DNA from: Tubulanus polymorphus
Lineage: Eukaryota > Nemertea > Palaeonemertea > Tubulaniformes > Tubulanidae
Length of the DNA: 64,000 nt
Direction: 5' to 3'
Assembly: GCF_964204645.1 (NCBI RefSeq)
Contig: NC_134036.1
Location: 8,356,704-8,420,703 of the forward strand
The position numbers and the translations under genes are program-made. Shown one piece after another: positions 1 to 10,918 of this stretch. Position 1 is the stretch's first letter. Each line of letters opens with the position of its first letter. The notes below the pieces were generated by a model. It was given only the letters and a program-made list of their open reading frames with translations, did not search any database and was not told the origin of the DNA.

Positions 1-4
1 TGCA

Positions 5-169
5 ATGAGTTTATATAACGGGGTAACCAATAAAGAAAAATTACATCTACACAAACCTAAATTATCAGATTATTATACCCCAAGTATAGAACAACAGAAA
101 TATGAAATAATATGGATTTTAGGCGGAACTGTTATTGTTATATTTGTAGCATATAAATTTACTAATTAG
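5..169 (+). CDS. Small single-pass membrane protein of the virus-like element
   Basis: An intact 54-codon frame starts at the ATG at position 5 and stops at TAG 167-169. The first 33 or so residues are polar. Residues about 37-51 form one hydrophobic segment (WILGGTVIVIFVAYKF), followed by a two-residue tail, so it looks like a tail-anchored protein. It is very AT-rich, like the rest of the element, and lies 21 bp upstream of the next gene on the same strand. The start may lie further left, outside the window. I do not recognise the family. Small membrane proteins are common in Polinton-type elements, but a role here is inference. Confidence 0.5.
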   Translation: MSLYNGVTNKEKLHLHKPKLSDYYTPSIEQQKYEIIWILGGTVIVIFVAYKFTN

Positions 170-172
170 TAA

Positions 173-193
173 TTTTTTTTTGCTTAATAAATG
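173..193 (+). promoter_or_regulatory. Viral gene-start motif: T-run, then G, then TAATAAATG
   Basis: A run of T residues is followed by GCTTAATAA and then the ATG of the next gene at 191. The same layout (T-run, G, TAA-rich stretch, AATAAATG) recurs before four other genes of the element, so it is probably a shared late-type promoter or leader. It decides the start of the gene at 191. Confidence 0.5.
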
Positions 194-1257
194 GATGATA
201 AAGTTGATAATAATGATATTATTCCTCATGATATAAACAAAACTAAATTAAAATTATATTTGGAAAAACAAATAATAGAATTTGAAAATGATTTAAAAGT
301 TAAAAAGAAAAAATATTTTAAAATCATATATTATTTTATTATTAGTGATTCAGTTACAATTAGTTCTCACGTACGTACAGACAATGCTAAGAATAAGAGA
401 CCTTGAAGTTTCGCGTAATTGTTGTGACCTTTAAGGAAATCAATATTATTCGGTGGCCGCGAACAAATCTATTGCGCGCGATCACGATCTTCAGCAAGAC
501 GTGGAGTCATCCTCGCTAGACACGATAGTTAAAATATCGGAGTGTATCATGAATTGGTTGCCTTTGAAACGATTCCAGTTGCTTTAATGGGTGTCATTTG
601 TTAATGTAAGTAAAGAATTACGTTTGTGGCCGTTAATGGTGTATGTTTGCTGCATGTTGACCCAATAAATGTAAAAATACGACTGAATTTGTTTACTTAC
701 TTCAGACCGCGGCCTATATTGAAGTAATTCCGTTAAGATGTCAACCCATAATGAAAAAAAGATTCGTATCAACAGTTAACCGCATTCACCTTCAGGCCTA
801 GCTCATCGATGGGCCTATTTCATGTATTGAAGTGCAAACTGTCAGATAATTTGACCCGTCCCAGGCTAGTAAATTCCCTCAGTTATTTGTTTTTTCGGGG
901 CAGTCGAAGCAGGGATGGGTTGTGACCACAATGAATTGTAGTAAGAGTTGTAATATTGTCAGGTAGGCCTAGAGAGTGGGCGATAATCTGATAATCTGTG
1001 GCAATCGACGCCGTGCGATTATAGTCAATCTAGGCCTAAAGCCTCCAGTACATTTCGTAAGCCCTATCATATTATATATTACAGGTTTTTTTAAGACAGC
1101 AAATGTTTTTCAAAGGGGACAGACAAAGCTATTCAAGTAAGTTTAATCGATCGCCATTCCCATAACAATACAAGCATGAAAGCCCTGCTCGCAAGTAGAA
1201 CAATATCTGTAAATAATTTTTATGACTTTTTAGTGTATTATTTATTGAAAAATCTTG

Positions 1258-1626
1258 TTATTTCAGATTTACCGCCTCGTATCGGAGACGATATTTTTGA
1301 AAAAAATCCGCACTGGCATTTACGGACAATTGGACTACGCTTATTCGAATTAGTTGCATAAAGTGCCGAACTAGTGTCGTACGTTGGATATCGTGATTTG
1401 AACAATTCACGAACATCTCTAGAGCAATACTAAGAATAAGCTTCGCACACTCATCGTGACCTTTTAGGAAATCGATATTTTTTGGTATCGAAGAAGGGGT
1501 TGCGGTTAAAAGTGTTTCATTGCTTTCATCTGCCAACTGCATGTCACTTTTCGCTGATTTTCTCCTAGAGCCTGTTAGATTGATTGAAAGAACATTCAAC
1601 TCATTAGATAAAAACTTAAGGTACAA
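1258..1626 (-). other. Open frame of 122 codons inside the inserted element, unrecognised
   Basis: A minus-strand open stretch encodes a mildly hydrophilic segment with the motif FLKGHDECAKLILSIAL near its middle. The nucleotides for that motif are partly duplicated in the same orientation at 388-450, near the left end of the element. This could be a decayed coding exon of the element or chance. It has no recognised domain and no clear start codon context. Confidence 0.2.
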
Positions 1627-2856
1627 CCCAGTAATTATTGTAAATAAAATTTATATGGTGCAGCTTGCACGAGCGTACTTTAAAAACTGTTAATGCAACT
1701 AACATTTTGTAATATTACAATTTAAAACATAAAGGTATCAGCATTTTTTGCTTTTAATTAATTATATATAAGGTAATACATGTATTTAGTTTGACGCAAT
1801 TTGTCTATTGTGAAACAATGATTTCAATAAATTCTATGTCTACCACTTGCTGAAAATGGAATAGTTTTAAATTTGTTGGTATGTTGCATGCAGAGGAAAT
1901 TAAATGATTAATTAGGCAAAAGAAAAATTAACCAGTCTGTCATCAGATAGAAATTGTTAGTGATAATTCGATATTTCACCATGTCAAATGCTACCACTTT
2001 TGGAACACTATTTTGACTAACAATTGTCCTGTAACAAACTTCAATTTCACTCAAGGACAGACTCAAGTTAGTTTGAAAATGAACTTTGAAATAGTCAAGA
2101 AACTCACCTTTATAATACAGCTGTCAGAACCACACGTCTTTTACAAAAACTTTATCCTGAGACTCATTTCCTTTCACTTATTGTAAATAATTCATACACA
2201 GGGTACCATTAATATACGATATGTTAGAGGAATATTTCGATCCAGATACATTCTTTATGAATAAAATTACCATCCTGCTATAAATTTGATCCAAGAACCC
2301 CAAGTAACCTTTCTTGAATTAGATGGCTAAGAAAGACAAACACAGTCATATATAATTTTTGAAAGGTTTTTATTGAAACAACAATATGAATTGAAAATGA
2401 TGGATGTATAAAAGAAAAAAACAGTCAACATATGTAAAATTAGAGAATTGATCAACTTGAATTTTTATCAACTAGTCACAAACATTCAATGGAACATTGT
2501 CAAAATAAACTTCACAGCAATTAACAAAATTGATCGGTAAATTGACTGTCTGCTATAACGAGCAGTATTCCTTTTATTGCGAATTATATTTTTCACAATC
2601 TATTATACACCGGAGTTTGTTAGAACAACAGTTCCATTGAATTTACAATCTTTCAAATACAATTGACTTGATTTTTTGGCATTATTTCACAAGGTTACCA
2701 CCAATTACGGAATTAAGAAATCATTGCCAATCTTTGCCATTTCATTTTTAATTATCAGAGCAACTTTCCAAAATCATAATCAGGGTAGAGTCATAATGTA
2801 ATGAACAATAGAAAAAAATATCAACATCTAATACAAAATGCTGCAGAATCACTTAC

Positions 2857-2997
2857 TATGAAGCTTAGCCATTTTTTCTTTAAATGATATTTTTTTCCTC
2901 GCTGTACCATAGTAGATCTTTCTTGCAGAACCCAACATGCTGGTAACCTTCCCAGCTACCCTGCTACCCCAGGGCTCGCGGTCTACTGCTTTCTGAC
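2857..2997 (-). other. Exon-like segment (141 bp) inside the inserted element
   Basis: On the minus strand a T-rich tract ending in TTTTTGTAG (AG at 2999-2998) precedes an open stretch of 47 codons, followed by a consensus donor GTAAGTG (2856-2850). The segment is much more GC-rich and codon-like than its surroundings. It encodes a basic peptide with a Lys/Arg-rich second half. It may be an exon of a captured host gene or of an ancestral autonomous element. No family is recognised. Confidence 0.35.
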
Positions 2998-3104
2998 CTA
3001 CAAAAATCAATTACACAATATATCAATGTATGTTCTAACTATAGGCCTAAAAATTTCTTTAAATCCATTGACTTACCTCTGTGTTCAACAATTACTGAAT
3101 ACCT

Positions 3105-3555
3105 TCAATGATTACGACTAGGTTTGACGATTACAACTTCGTTCAACGATTACAACTTCGTTGAACGATTACGACTCGTTTAACGACTACGACTCTGTTC
3201 ATCGATTACGACTCCGTTCAGCAACTACGCTTCCGTTAAACGATTACGACTCCATTCAGCGACTACGACTCTGTTCAACGATTACGCTTCCATTCAGCGA
3301 CTACGACTCCATTTAACGATTGCGACTCCGTTAAACGATTACGACTCCATTCAGCGACTACGACTCCGTTCAACGATTACGCTTCCATTCAGCGACTACG
3401 ACTCCATTTAACGATTGCGACTCCGTTAAACGATTACGACTCCATTCAGCGACTACGACTCCGTTCAACGATTACGCTTCCATTCAGCGACTACGACTCC
3501 GTTCAACGATTACTGAATCCCTTCATCGATTACGACTCTGCTCAATCCTTTATGA
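3105..3555 (-). repeat. 19-bp satellite with a 95-bp higher-order period
   Basis: The monomer is about GATTACGACTCCGTTCAAC (19 bp) on the plus strand, with variants in which the centre reads CGACTACGACTC. Five monomers form a higher-order unit of 95 bp: the phrase GTTAAACGATTACGACTCC recurs at 3235, 3330 and 3425. The same monomer, in opposite orientation, makes the array at 58,012-58,478. Confidence 0.85.
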
Positions 3556-4470
3556 CGAACCCGACTATGTTGAAAAACAAATCTATTCCGACTATGACAA
3601 ATACATCTACAATTACAAAAAAAGTACCAATAGTTATTACCATTTGGAGGCCCGAGAGACCTCAAATGCAAAGGACCTAGGCCTATACATTAATCAAACT
3701 ACATGTATTTGATTCGGTAATTTTACAAGGTCGAAAAGCCGTAAAAGGCTTATACTATATGAAATAGACAGACTTGATAAGCGCCAAGGAACGAGAAACT
3801 ATAGTAGACGATAGAGGCCTATCACTCGCCCACCTAGACTGCAACAATTTCTAGTTTAGGCCTATATAAGTGTCATTTTTGCTGTCTATGAGAATGGGTT
3901 GTTTTGAAGTTGAAGACATATCACTATTAACACATAAAAGCTCCTGCGTTAAACATAACTCTGTCGAATAAAATTTAATTTTGCTTGATTTTGAATACCA
4001 TCTTAATTTTCACTTCTTTTTTAACAAGGACACAATTTCGCTTGAATAGAATGAAATCTAATTGATCTCAATCAACTGTTTAAAAAACTTAACAGTAGAA
4101 ATAAGCAGTTTAGTGACTATGTGCAATGTAAAAAGACGAAACGTAATACGATTATTATGGGCGCCAAAAAAATTTTTAATAATTGTGCAAATTTACAGAC
4201 GAGTGTCACTTTTTTGACATTATACAATGACAGAGACCCATAAAAGTACATAGTTATAGAAACTACATACTAATATCTAGTTCGTCACATTTTGTTTTTT
4301 TAAGTTAGGCCTGTTGTATGGATAGAAATCGCACATTTGTAGCGGAAAATGTCGAAAATTTTATTTCCGGGTTACGAAATTCAGGATTGACAAAAAACGA
4401 GAATGTTAATAGAAATTCCGAAAATTCTACGAACTAGTGGCGGATGTTTACTAAAAATCTAATCATATTA

Positions 4471-4482
4471 GGTTCGAATCCC
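4471..4482 (+). other. tRNA-type B box
   Basis: GGTTCGAATCCC matches an RNA polymerase III internal B box. No convincing A box is seen at the expected spacing. It may be the remnant of a tRNA-derived SINE carried inside the inserted element. Confidence 0.25.
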
Positions 4483-6274
4483 ACATTTACTGACGATGTA
4501 TTCGGAGCACTCCCGAGTCACTCCAAGTCTATATCTCACAGCATTAGCACAAAATGGCGCGAAGCTCAGTGCGCGATATCGATTAATACGATCAATAATT
4601 AAAGTTGGCGAGATTCGTATTGTCTGTACGTACGTGTTCTGTTATAACATTTCTAGCAATATTCTCACCATTAACACCTTTAGCTATCTCAATTGGTGTG
4701 TTAGGATTAAGTTCAAGTGTTTTAAGCGGAAAAACGTCAAAATTTAATATAAAAAGAAATAAAGAAAAAATAAAATTTAATTTAAAAGAAATTAATGAAT
4801 TAAAAAATACACTAGATTATATTATAAGTTTAAATGGTAATATAACAATTGAAGAGCTGGATAAATTATTAAAAGAATTAATAAATTATTATTTTTGTAT
4901 TATAAAAATGGCAATTAGTTTTCCAAAAGCTTTTAAACATAATAAATCAATTAAATATAATATTCCAGCAATAGATTTTGATAAAGATATTTCATATAGG
5001 AATGAAGTTTTAAATTCATTAATTAATTTAGATATTTATGTTACTGAAACTAATAATTTTAATGCAAAGATGGAAAATATATTTCATGTATATTTAATTA
5101 ATTTTAAAAAATTGAAAGTTGAAAAACAATGGTTATTAAAATCTAATATGAAGTATTTGCAGAACCAATTAAATTTTGCAGTTTATTGTGCAACAACAGG
5201 ATTTGGAATAAGTTGGAATAATCATTTGAATAATTCTAAATATGAATTAATTCAAAGTTTATTTATATTCCATACTTATTTTTAAATAAGATTAATATTA
5301 AATGAATTAGAGACTCCTTTGCCAGGATCTAGATATTTTAAAGAATTAGATAATAATATTAATTTATCAAAGTTTTATAAAATTTGTAATGAATTTAATA
5401 TAGATATAAATCATTCTGATTGTAGGACAAAAATTGGAACAATAAGATCACTTCCTTGCCCTAAAAACTTTGCAGCATATTGTACGCTTCCCATACCATC
5501 TAATAGTTTTTATAATATCTATAATAATATATGAGGTAATGGTAAAATAGAAACAAAGGATGTAGAAACATTAAATTTCAATAAATTACCGAAATGCTAT
5601 GATAATTTAAAACAAGAAAACTATAATGGTTGGGTTAATTTCATTTTAGAAAATAGTGAAGGATTTACAAAATCAGGTATACAAAGAATAAATCAATCTA
5701 TTAGAATATATTTAATTTGTATATTAGGTGCACGCGTTGAAACAAGATCACCAATAGTTGGAAATAATAATACATCATTTGATACACAAAAACAATTTAA
5801 AGTATTATTTGAAGATTCAATTCATAATGATAAAAATAGATCGATTCCAGAAAATATTATAAGATATCAAAATTATTTAGATAAATCACATGTAAGATTA
5901 AATTATTGTATAGGCCCTAATCTTTTAATCATTTCCGATGATTTAATATTAAAGATGGGGAATATAATTGGTTATGATAATTTAATTAAGACTGCAACAA
6001 TAAATAATGCATTTGGGTTAAATGACATAAATAAAAAGATTATTACTGCTCCAAAACTAATGGAAGGTGAAAAATTAAAAAACATATTCAATCAACTGAA
6101 ACTAAAACTAAGAATATCAAATTAAATAATGATACTAAAATAAAAGATTAAAATACATCAGAAAATATAAAAACTGATATTATTCAACATGATATAATTA
6201 AAACTAATAATGATAATAAATCCCATGAAAATACTAAATTAGCTATAACTAAAGAATATTATATTTTAAATTTT

Positions 6275-6294
6275 AATTTTTTATTAAATAAATG
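6275..6294 (+). promoter_or_regulatory. Viral gene-start motif before 6292
   Basis: A T-rich run followed by ATTAAATAAATG precedes the coiled-coil gene, matching the motif at 173-193 and 7894-7913. Confidence 0.45.
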
Positions 6295-7476
6295 GAAGAA
6301 GATATTCCAACGGATGCTTCTGGTGACACCCCCGGTATAAGTGATGAACAACAACCTGAATTTAATGAAACTAATATTGATAATGATGATGGAGCAGCGT
6401 ATAATTCTAATTTAGGTGATGGTGATGATGCATATTCTACCTAATTACATGAACAATTAGAAAGATACAAAGCGGCTGAAGCAAGTGGTAGAATTTCAAC
6501 TAGATCAGAAAGAAAAGATTTAATGAATCAATTACGATTACAACAGGAAGAATTTCCTGATTTACAAAAAGAATTATATTTAATGAAAACTAAACTAACA
6601 GATACAGTTGTAAACAAATTATTACCAAGAGATGTAATAGATAAAGTTGATTCAGAAGATATTGTCATACAAATTTTAAAAGATGACCAATTTTTCACGA
6701 ATAATTCAGAATTTAAAAATGATGCGTGGTATTATAATCTTGAATTAAATAGGAAAACTAATTCAAATTTAGAATTTAGCAGAATTATATGGAATGCACT
6801 CGATAGAATAAATGAAGAAGAACCAATTCCGAATATTGATATTAACAAATATTCGCCATTTAAAAATCCTAATTTTAGTCCTACTTATGTTGATCCAGAA
6901 ATGGAAGAGTATGGAGATCGATTAGTTAAATTAAGAACTTCAACACTAGAAACATCGAGAAGAGATATTCATCAAAGTGAGAATGATTCAAGTCAATTAC
7001 AATTAGGAAAACATTTAGATAACTTTCTGGGTACAATGAATTCATTTGAAGAAGATATGATTAGTATTTAAGATACACCTGGTACTGAAACTGGAACAAA
7101 TCGAATGCAACTTTTATTAGATAAAGAATTACTTGATTTAAATGAAGAACAATTAAAATTGTTTCCTGAACAAGCACGTAAAGAAATTAAAGGCATGCAA
7201 GATTCAGCTGGTGAAATTGCTAATATTAAGATGAGATTTTCTCAAATAACCATGTTTGAAAAAGAATTAACTGATGCAAATGAAGAGTTATAACAATTAG
7301 AATTAAATAAAGATCTTCAAGTAATTGATGAAGTAGAATATGAAAGCAGAAAGTTAGCTTTAGAAAAAGAAATTGATGATTTAAAATGTTACAACGAATT
7401 GCAGGAAAAAGAAAGAGATATATTATTGAAATCATATGATCTTAACCATATTAAAAAATTGAAAATTTTTTTTTAA
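6292..7476 (+). pseudogene. Acidic/coiled-coil virus-like protein with three in-frame stops
   Basis: The frame starts at ATG 6292 after the shared start motif and stays open, apart from TAA at 6442-6444, TAA at 7069-7071 and TAA at 7291-7293, to a final stop at 7474-7476. About 395 codons. The first 50 residues are Asp/Glu/Asn-rich and look disordered. From about residue 260 the sequence is dominated by Glu/Lys/Leu heptad-like runs, so a long coiled coil is likely. The frame ends inside a run of T residues (7466-7474); one added or lost T would join it to the following membrane segment at 7477-7890. The two may therefore have been one protein of about 530 residues with a C-terminal membrane domain. 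Function unknown; possibly structural. Confidence 0.5.
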
Positions 7477-7890
7477 AGATTTAATAATAAAACCAGATAC
7501 TAAAATATCAATGAAAGATAGAATAAGATTATTATTTAAGTTAGAAGGTATAACAAATCTTTTAATTCTAACAGCTGTAACTATGGTATTTACAAAAATA
7601 GGTTTAGCTATTTCGAATTCATTAAAATCCACACCAACTCCCAATAAACCGGATAAACCACCGAGTAATAATTCTATACAAGATAAAGTGAAAGATGGAT
7701 TTAAAAAATTAGCAAACTATCTAAAAAATCTGCTGCAGCTTTACCCGGAATTATAGCATCGATTGTTGGTTTTATATTGAAATCTACTGGAAGTATTCTT
7801 AACTTTGCTGCTGAACATATTATTTGATTTTTAATTACAGTTGTAAGTGCAATTATTTTTGGATTAGTGAATATGATAAAAAATAGATAA
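7477..7890 (+). pseudogene. Membrane-domain segment, probably the C-terminal part of the previous gene
   Basis: An open frame that is already open at 7477 passes the ATG at 7511 and runs to 7756, then continues in another frame to TAA 7888-7890, with one further in-frame TGA near 7830. It has one hydrophobic segment around residues 17-35 after the ATG, a Pro/Lys-rich linker (TPTPNKPDKPP), then two hydrophobic segments beyond the frameshift near 7730. No independent start motif of the element's usual kind is seen before 7511, which supports a fusion with the upstream coiled-coil gene. Confidence 0.4.
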
Positions 7891-7893
7891 TTA

Positions 7894-7913
7894 ATTTTTT
7901 TGTTAAATAAATG
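7894..7913 (+). promoter_or_regulatory. Viral gene-start motif before the capsid-like gene
   Basis: TTTTTTTGTTAAATAAATG ends in the start codon at 7911. It is the clearest copy of the shared motif. Confidence 0.55.
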
Positions 7914-9130
7914 AGTGGGAGTTATATAAATTCTTCTAAGAATTCTAAAATATCTAATGCTGTTAAAGCAGAAAGATCTCATCATATAATTAGCCATAAT
8001 CCTTCTAATATTAATCCCGATGAAACTTTATATGTTAGAATCCCTCGATTGACACAAAATACTTTTTATGTTCCAAATAGTATTAATTTATCAGCTGATA
8101 TAAAAGTAACTGGTCATGATAACAATTATGGTGTTGATAATGTTGGAAGATATTTGATTAAAAAATTAACTATAAAGATCGGACCAGAAACAGTTTTTTC
8201 ATTAGATGATTATAATTTATTTATGCATTACAAAGATTTATGGTTAACAGAAGAAAATAGAAATAATATGATATTTCAAGGCATCCAATCAGAAAACCAA
8301 AATAAATTAACATCAGGAGCTAATGATGCAAAAATAACTCGTACCGCAGATAATTTGATTAAAAAGATTTATGGAAGCAAATATAAAATTCCATTAGACT
8401 TTGAATTGATAAATAATAATGCGCCTTTATATAAATATCCAATTCAAGAAGATATTATATTTGAAATAACATTTGCTCCTGTCAATGAAATTGTATTATC
8501 TAGCGTTGTTAAAGATTTGGGTTATAAATTATCGATTGTATGTTTAGAATATGACACAGTAACTGATGAAAATATTGCTAGCACAATTCAAACTCAATAT
8601 GATCAGGGATTTTCATTATTATATGATTATATGATTGTATTGATAAATTCAAAACTGTAACTATTTATGCAAGTGATGAAATAATAATGAGAATATTTAC
8701 TTCCCAAGAAGATCTGTTAAAGGAATATTGATATTTTTTACAATTGCTTCATATTCTAACGGTGAAATACAGGTTGATAAGTATTATAATCCTGAAATAA
8801 CAAAAGTAGAAAAAACAATTGAAGGTATAGCAAGTAAAATATTTTGCCAAGGAATGAGAATGATTGATGAATGGCCAGAAATTAAAAAGCATTTTATGAA
8901 TGAAAAAAATAAATCTTAAAATTGTAATATTAATCAAATTGATTATTATACCGGTAACAAATATGCACTTTGGTTAGATTTTAGAACAACATAGGATAAT
9001 TCATTACATGGTTGTGGGAAAAATTACAGAACATTAAAGATGGAATACAATTATTCATGACAAAGAAAAAAGGAAGCTTAAATTTCAAAATGCACATTGT
9101 AAATTCTCAATTGAATAGTGTCATGTATTA
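7911..9130 (+). pseudogene. Capsid-like protein (candidate double jelly-roll major capsid protein), broken
   Basis: An open frame of about 250 codons starts at ATG 7911 after the best copy of the gene-start motif and ends at TAA 8658-8660. Coding-like sequence continues in other frames to about 9130 (including 8728-8919), giving an ancestral length near 400 residues. The conserved feel of the N-terminal half (beta-rich, with the phrases ETLYVRIPRL and VTGHDNNYGV) and of the segment after 8728 resembles capsid-like proteins found with Polinton/Maverick-type elements in invertebrate genomes. That match is from memory and was not computed. The gene lies between the coiled-coil gene and a zinc-finger gene, as expected in a morphogenesis block. 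Several stops and at least one frameshift mark it as dead. It could instead be a minor capsid protein. Confidence 0.5.
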
Positions 9131-9164
9131 AAATTTTAGTTTTAATAAAAAAATTCTATAATAA

Positions 9165-10198
9165 ATCGAAGGAGGAATATATGATATACAAAGTCCAAGT
9201 CAAATGATACCAGATATATATTCAAATATAGAATAAGTAAAATAGAAGATAACATTGAAAGTAAAATAGAAGATAATATTGAACGTAAAATAGAAGATAA
9301 TATTGAAACAAAAACAGAAGATAATGTCATACCTTCTACATCGAATAATGGTAAGATTGAACCTGATAACAAAACCAAAAAGACAAATGAAAAATTTTGT
9401 GACGTATGTAAGAAATATATAGCATATGAAAATTGGGCATCACATAAGAAATCAAAGAAACATGCAGAAAAAGAAAAGAATAATAATATCATAGATAATG
9501 TTAATACAATTGAAACTAATGATACCATAGATAATATAACAGATAATGTTGATACAATCGAAACTAATGATAATGAAACAATTGATGATTCTAAAAAACA
9601 TCGTAATTTTTGTAATTTAGATATTTCTAAAAGTAATTTTTCTAAACTATAAAAATCTCAGGCGCATATAGAAAATGAAAGGGAGTTAGAAGAACATGAA
9701 AAGAAATTAGAAGAAATAGAAAGAAATAAATCGTGTCAATATTGTAATAAGAAAATTGAACCTGTTGATAAAAATACTCATTATAAATCAAAAATACATC
9801 TGGTTAATGTTTTTAAAAATGTGAGTATGATACCATTGTTAAATAACCCAATGAAATATATCAAATATTTTGATCCTAAAACTAAACAATAGTATATATT
9901 CTATAAGTTGTTATTTGATAAATCATTAGCTTATGCAGAAAATAATCCTAAACAAATATATAAATTATTGTATTCGAGAAAAATAGATTTAAGTTATCTA
10001 ACAAACAATTTTGGATATCATTTTGATTTTAATGATTATGATGAATACCTTGAAAAATTAAGAGAAGAAGGTAAGATACATACTAATTATCATAATCTGA
10101 TGGTTCAACTAAAACTAATTAATATATCTACAGATATCAGTGTATTAGATATAAACAAAGATGACTTTATAAATTTATTAGAAGCAAAATTAGAATAA
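9165..10198 (+). pseudogene. Two-zinc-finger virus-like protein with acidic repeats; start codon and frame lost
   Basis: The usual AATAAATG start context is present as AATAAATC at 9161-9167, so the expected ATG appears mutated to ATC. A frameshift follows near 9235. Then comes a run of about four 30-bp repeats (9238-9325) encoding copies of KIEDNIE. Next is a C2H2 finger of the C-x2-C-x12-H-x5-H type (about 9395-9470), an acidic Asn/Asp/Thr-rich linker, and a second similar finger (about 9735-9805). In-frame stops occur near 9650 and 9890. The last 97 codons (9908-10198) are open and encode a helical, charged domain. Double C2H2 fingers of this kind often bind RNA or DNA. The role in the element is unknown. 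Confidence 0.5.
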
Positions 10199-10225
10199 TT
10201 ATTGTGAAACTATTTGTGATATTTA

Positions 10226-10287
10226 TGTACTAGACGTACGAGTAAGAATCCAAGAATTCTTACTTTCTTCCTCGTACGTCTAGTACA
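10226..10287. repeat. Palindrome A with adjacent TATA-like sequence
   Basis: Perfect 17-bp arms TGTACTAGACGTACGAG (10226-10242) and its complement (10271-10287) enclose a loop that is itself palindromic (TAAGAAT and ATTCTTA). ACATACATATATAAAT follows at once. Palindromes B and C share the CTAGACGTACG core, the AAGAATC element and the trailing TATA-like sequence. It lies just past the last plus-strand gene, so it may act as a bidirectional terminator, a promoter or a replication signal. Confidence 0.75.
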
Positions 10288-10897
10288 TACATATATAAAT
10301 TAGCTTTTATAAAAATTGAAATATAAATTATTAATTGAAGTATCGAAATAGTTATATTATAATCTATTTTTGTTTTTATTAGGAGATAACATATAATTTA
10401 TTCATTTTAGGCCAGCCGTAGGCTAAGCCTATTACTATACAAATGGAGCGAATTTAAATGACATGGTGTCCACACAAAAGGCTCTTTTGCTTGCCAAGTG
10501 GAGGCATATTCGAACAAATCACGTATTTAAGCGTAATCCATTCTCGGAATCGTAGCGAGCAGAATTTTGAAATAGGGTTTCATAAAAACGTTTTCTGCAT
10601 TATTCACAAAAGTTAAATCGGGAAAATTTCAATTTTTATCAGCCAATCAGGAAGTTGTGTCTTCCCTGTGATTGGTTTATCTGAAAATATCAGCAGCTGT
10701 TCACGTGAATTATCGCGATTTCATTACTGGCGCTTTTGCGCATGGCGTCATGTATCAACTCGCGACAATACTTCCGCGTTCGTGTTCGCTGTTCCGTGTT
10801 CGCTGAAATCAGGCTTATGTACTGGGAAATTCCACAGAAGCCTAATGTGGTGTGTTACAAGCGCTGTGATTGGCCCAACCCGATTCTGGCACGGCTT

Positions 10898-10918
10898 TAG
10901 CTCAGTGGGTTCGAATCC
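10898..10918 (+). other. Collapsed tRNA-like sequence (A and B boxes overlapping)
   Basis: TAGCTCAGTGG, an A-box match, overlaps GGTTCGAATCC, a B-box match. In a real tRNA these are about 30-40 bases apart, so this is a deleted tRNA or SINE remnant, not a tRNA gene. Confidence 0.35.

Larger units (their letters stand above)
368..4636. mobile_element. 4.27-kb terminal-inverted-repeat element inserted in a viral gene
   Basis: Both ends carry the same 18-bp inverted repeat: CACGTACGTACAGACAAT at 368-385 and its reverse complement at 4619-4636. The element is flanked by TTCT (364-367 and 4637-4640), a 4-bp target-site duplication. Removing the element plus one TTCT leaves the surrounding viral frame open, which confirms both boundaries. 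Base composition inside is far less AT-rich than the viral flanks. No transposase frame is visible, so it looks non-autonomous. Contents: a partial duplication (388-450 resembles 1424-1480), a short open stretch at 1258-1626 (minus), an exon-like segment at 2857-2997 (minus), and a 19-bp satellite at 3105-3555. The superfamily is not assigned; hAT elements normally give 8-bp and Tc1/mariner 2-bp duplications, so neither fits. Confidence 0.8.
191..6125 (+). pseudogene. Large virus-like protein of unknown function, split by a 4.27-kb insertion and two stops
   Basis: The gene starts at ATG 191 after the shared start motif. It runs 59 codons to 367, is interrupted by the element at 368-4636 and a 4-bp duplication, and resumes at 4641 exactly in frame. 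In-frame stops lie at 5283-5285 (TAA) and 5532-5534 (TGA), and the frame ends at 6123-6125. The ancestral product would be about 550 residues. A further acidic/Lys-rich tail may continue in another frame to about 6270. The N-terminal part is charged; the segment just after the insertion is hydrophobic and probably membrane-associated; the middle and C-terminal parts are mixed alpha/beta-like with no motif I can name. It sits between a small membrane protein and a coiled-coil protein, upstream of the capsid-like gene, so a virion or morphogenesis role is plausible but unproven. Confidence 0.6.

Noticed and set aside
3105-3555. CRISPR-like array
   Set aside because: The units are contiguous 19-bp monomers without unique spacers, in a eukaryotic context; it is a satellite.
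9142-9528. 128-codon minus-strand open frame rich in Leu/Ser/Ile
   Set aside because: It is the antisense shadow of the repeated acidic linker in the zinc-finger pseudogene.
10898-10918. A functional tRNA gene
   Set aside because: A and B boxes overlap, so no cloverleaf can form.
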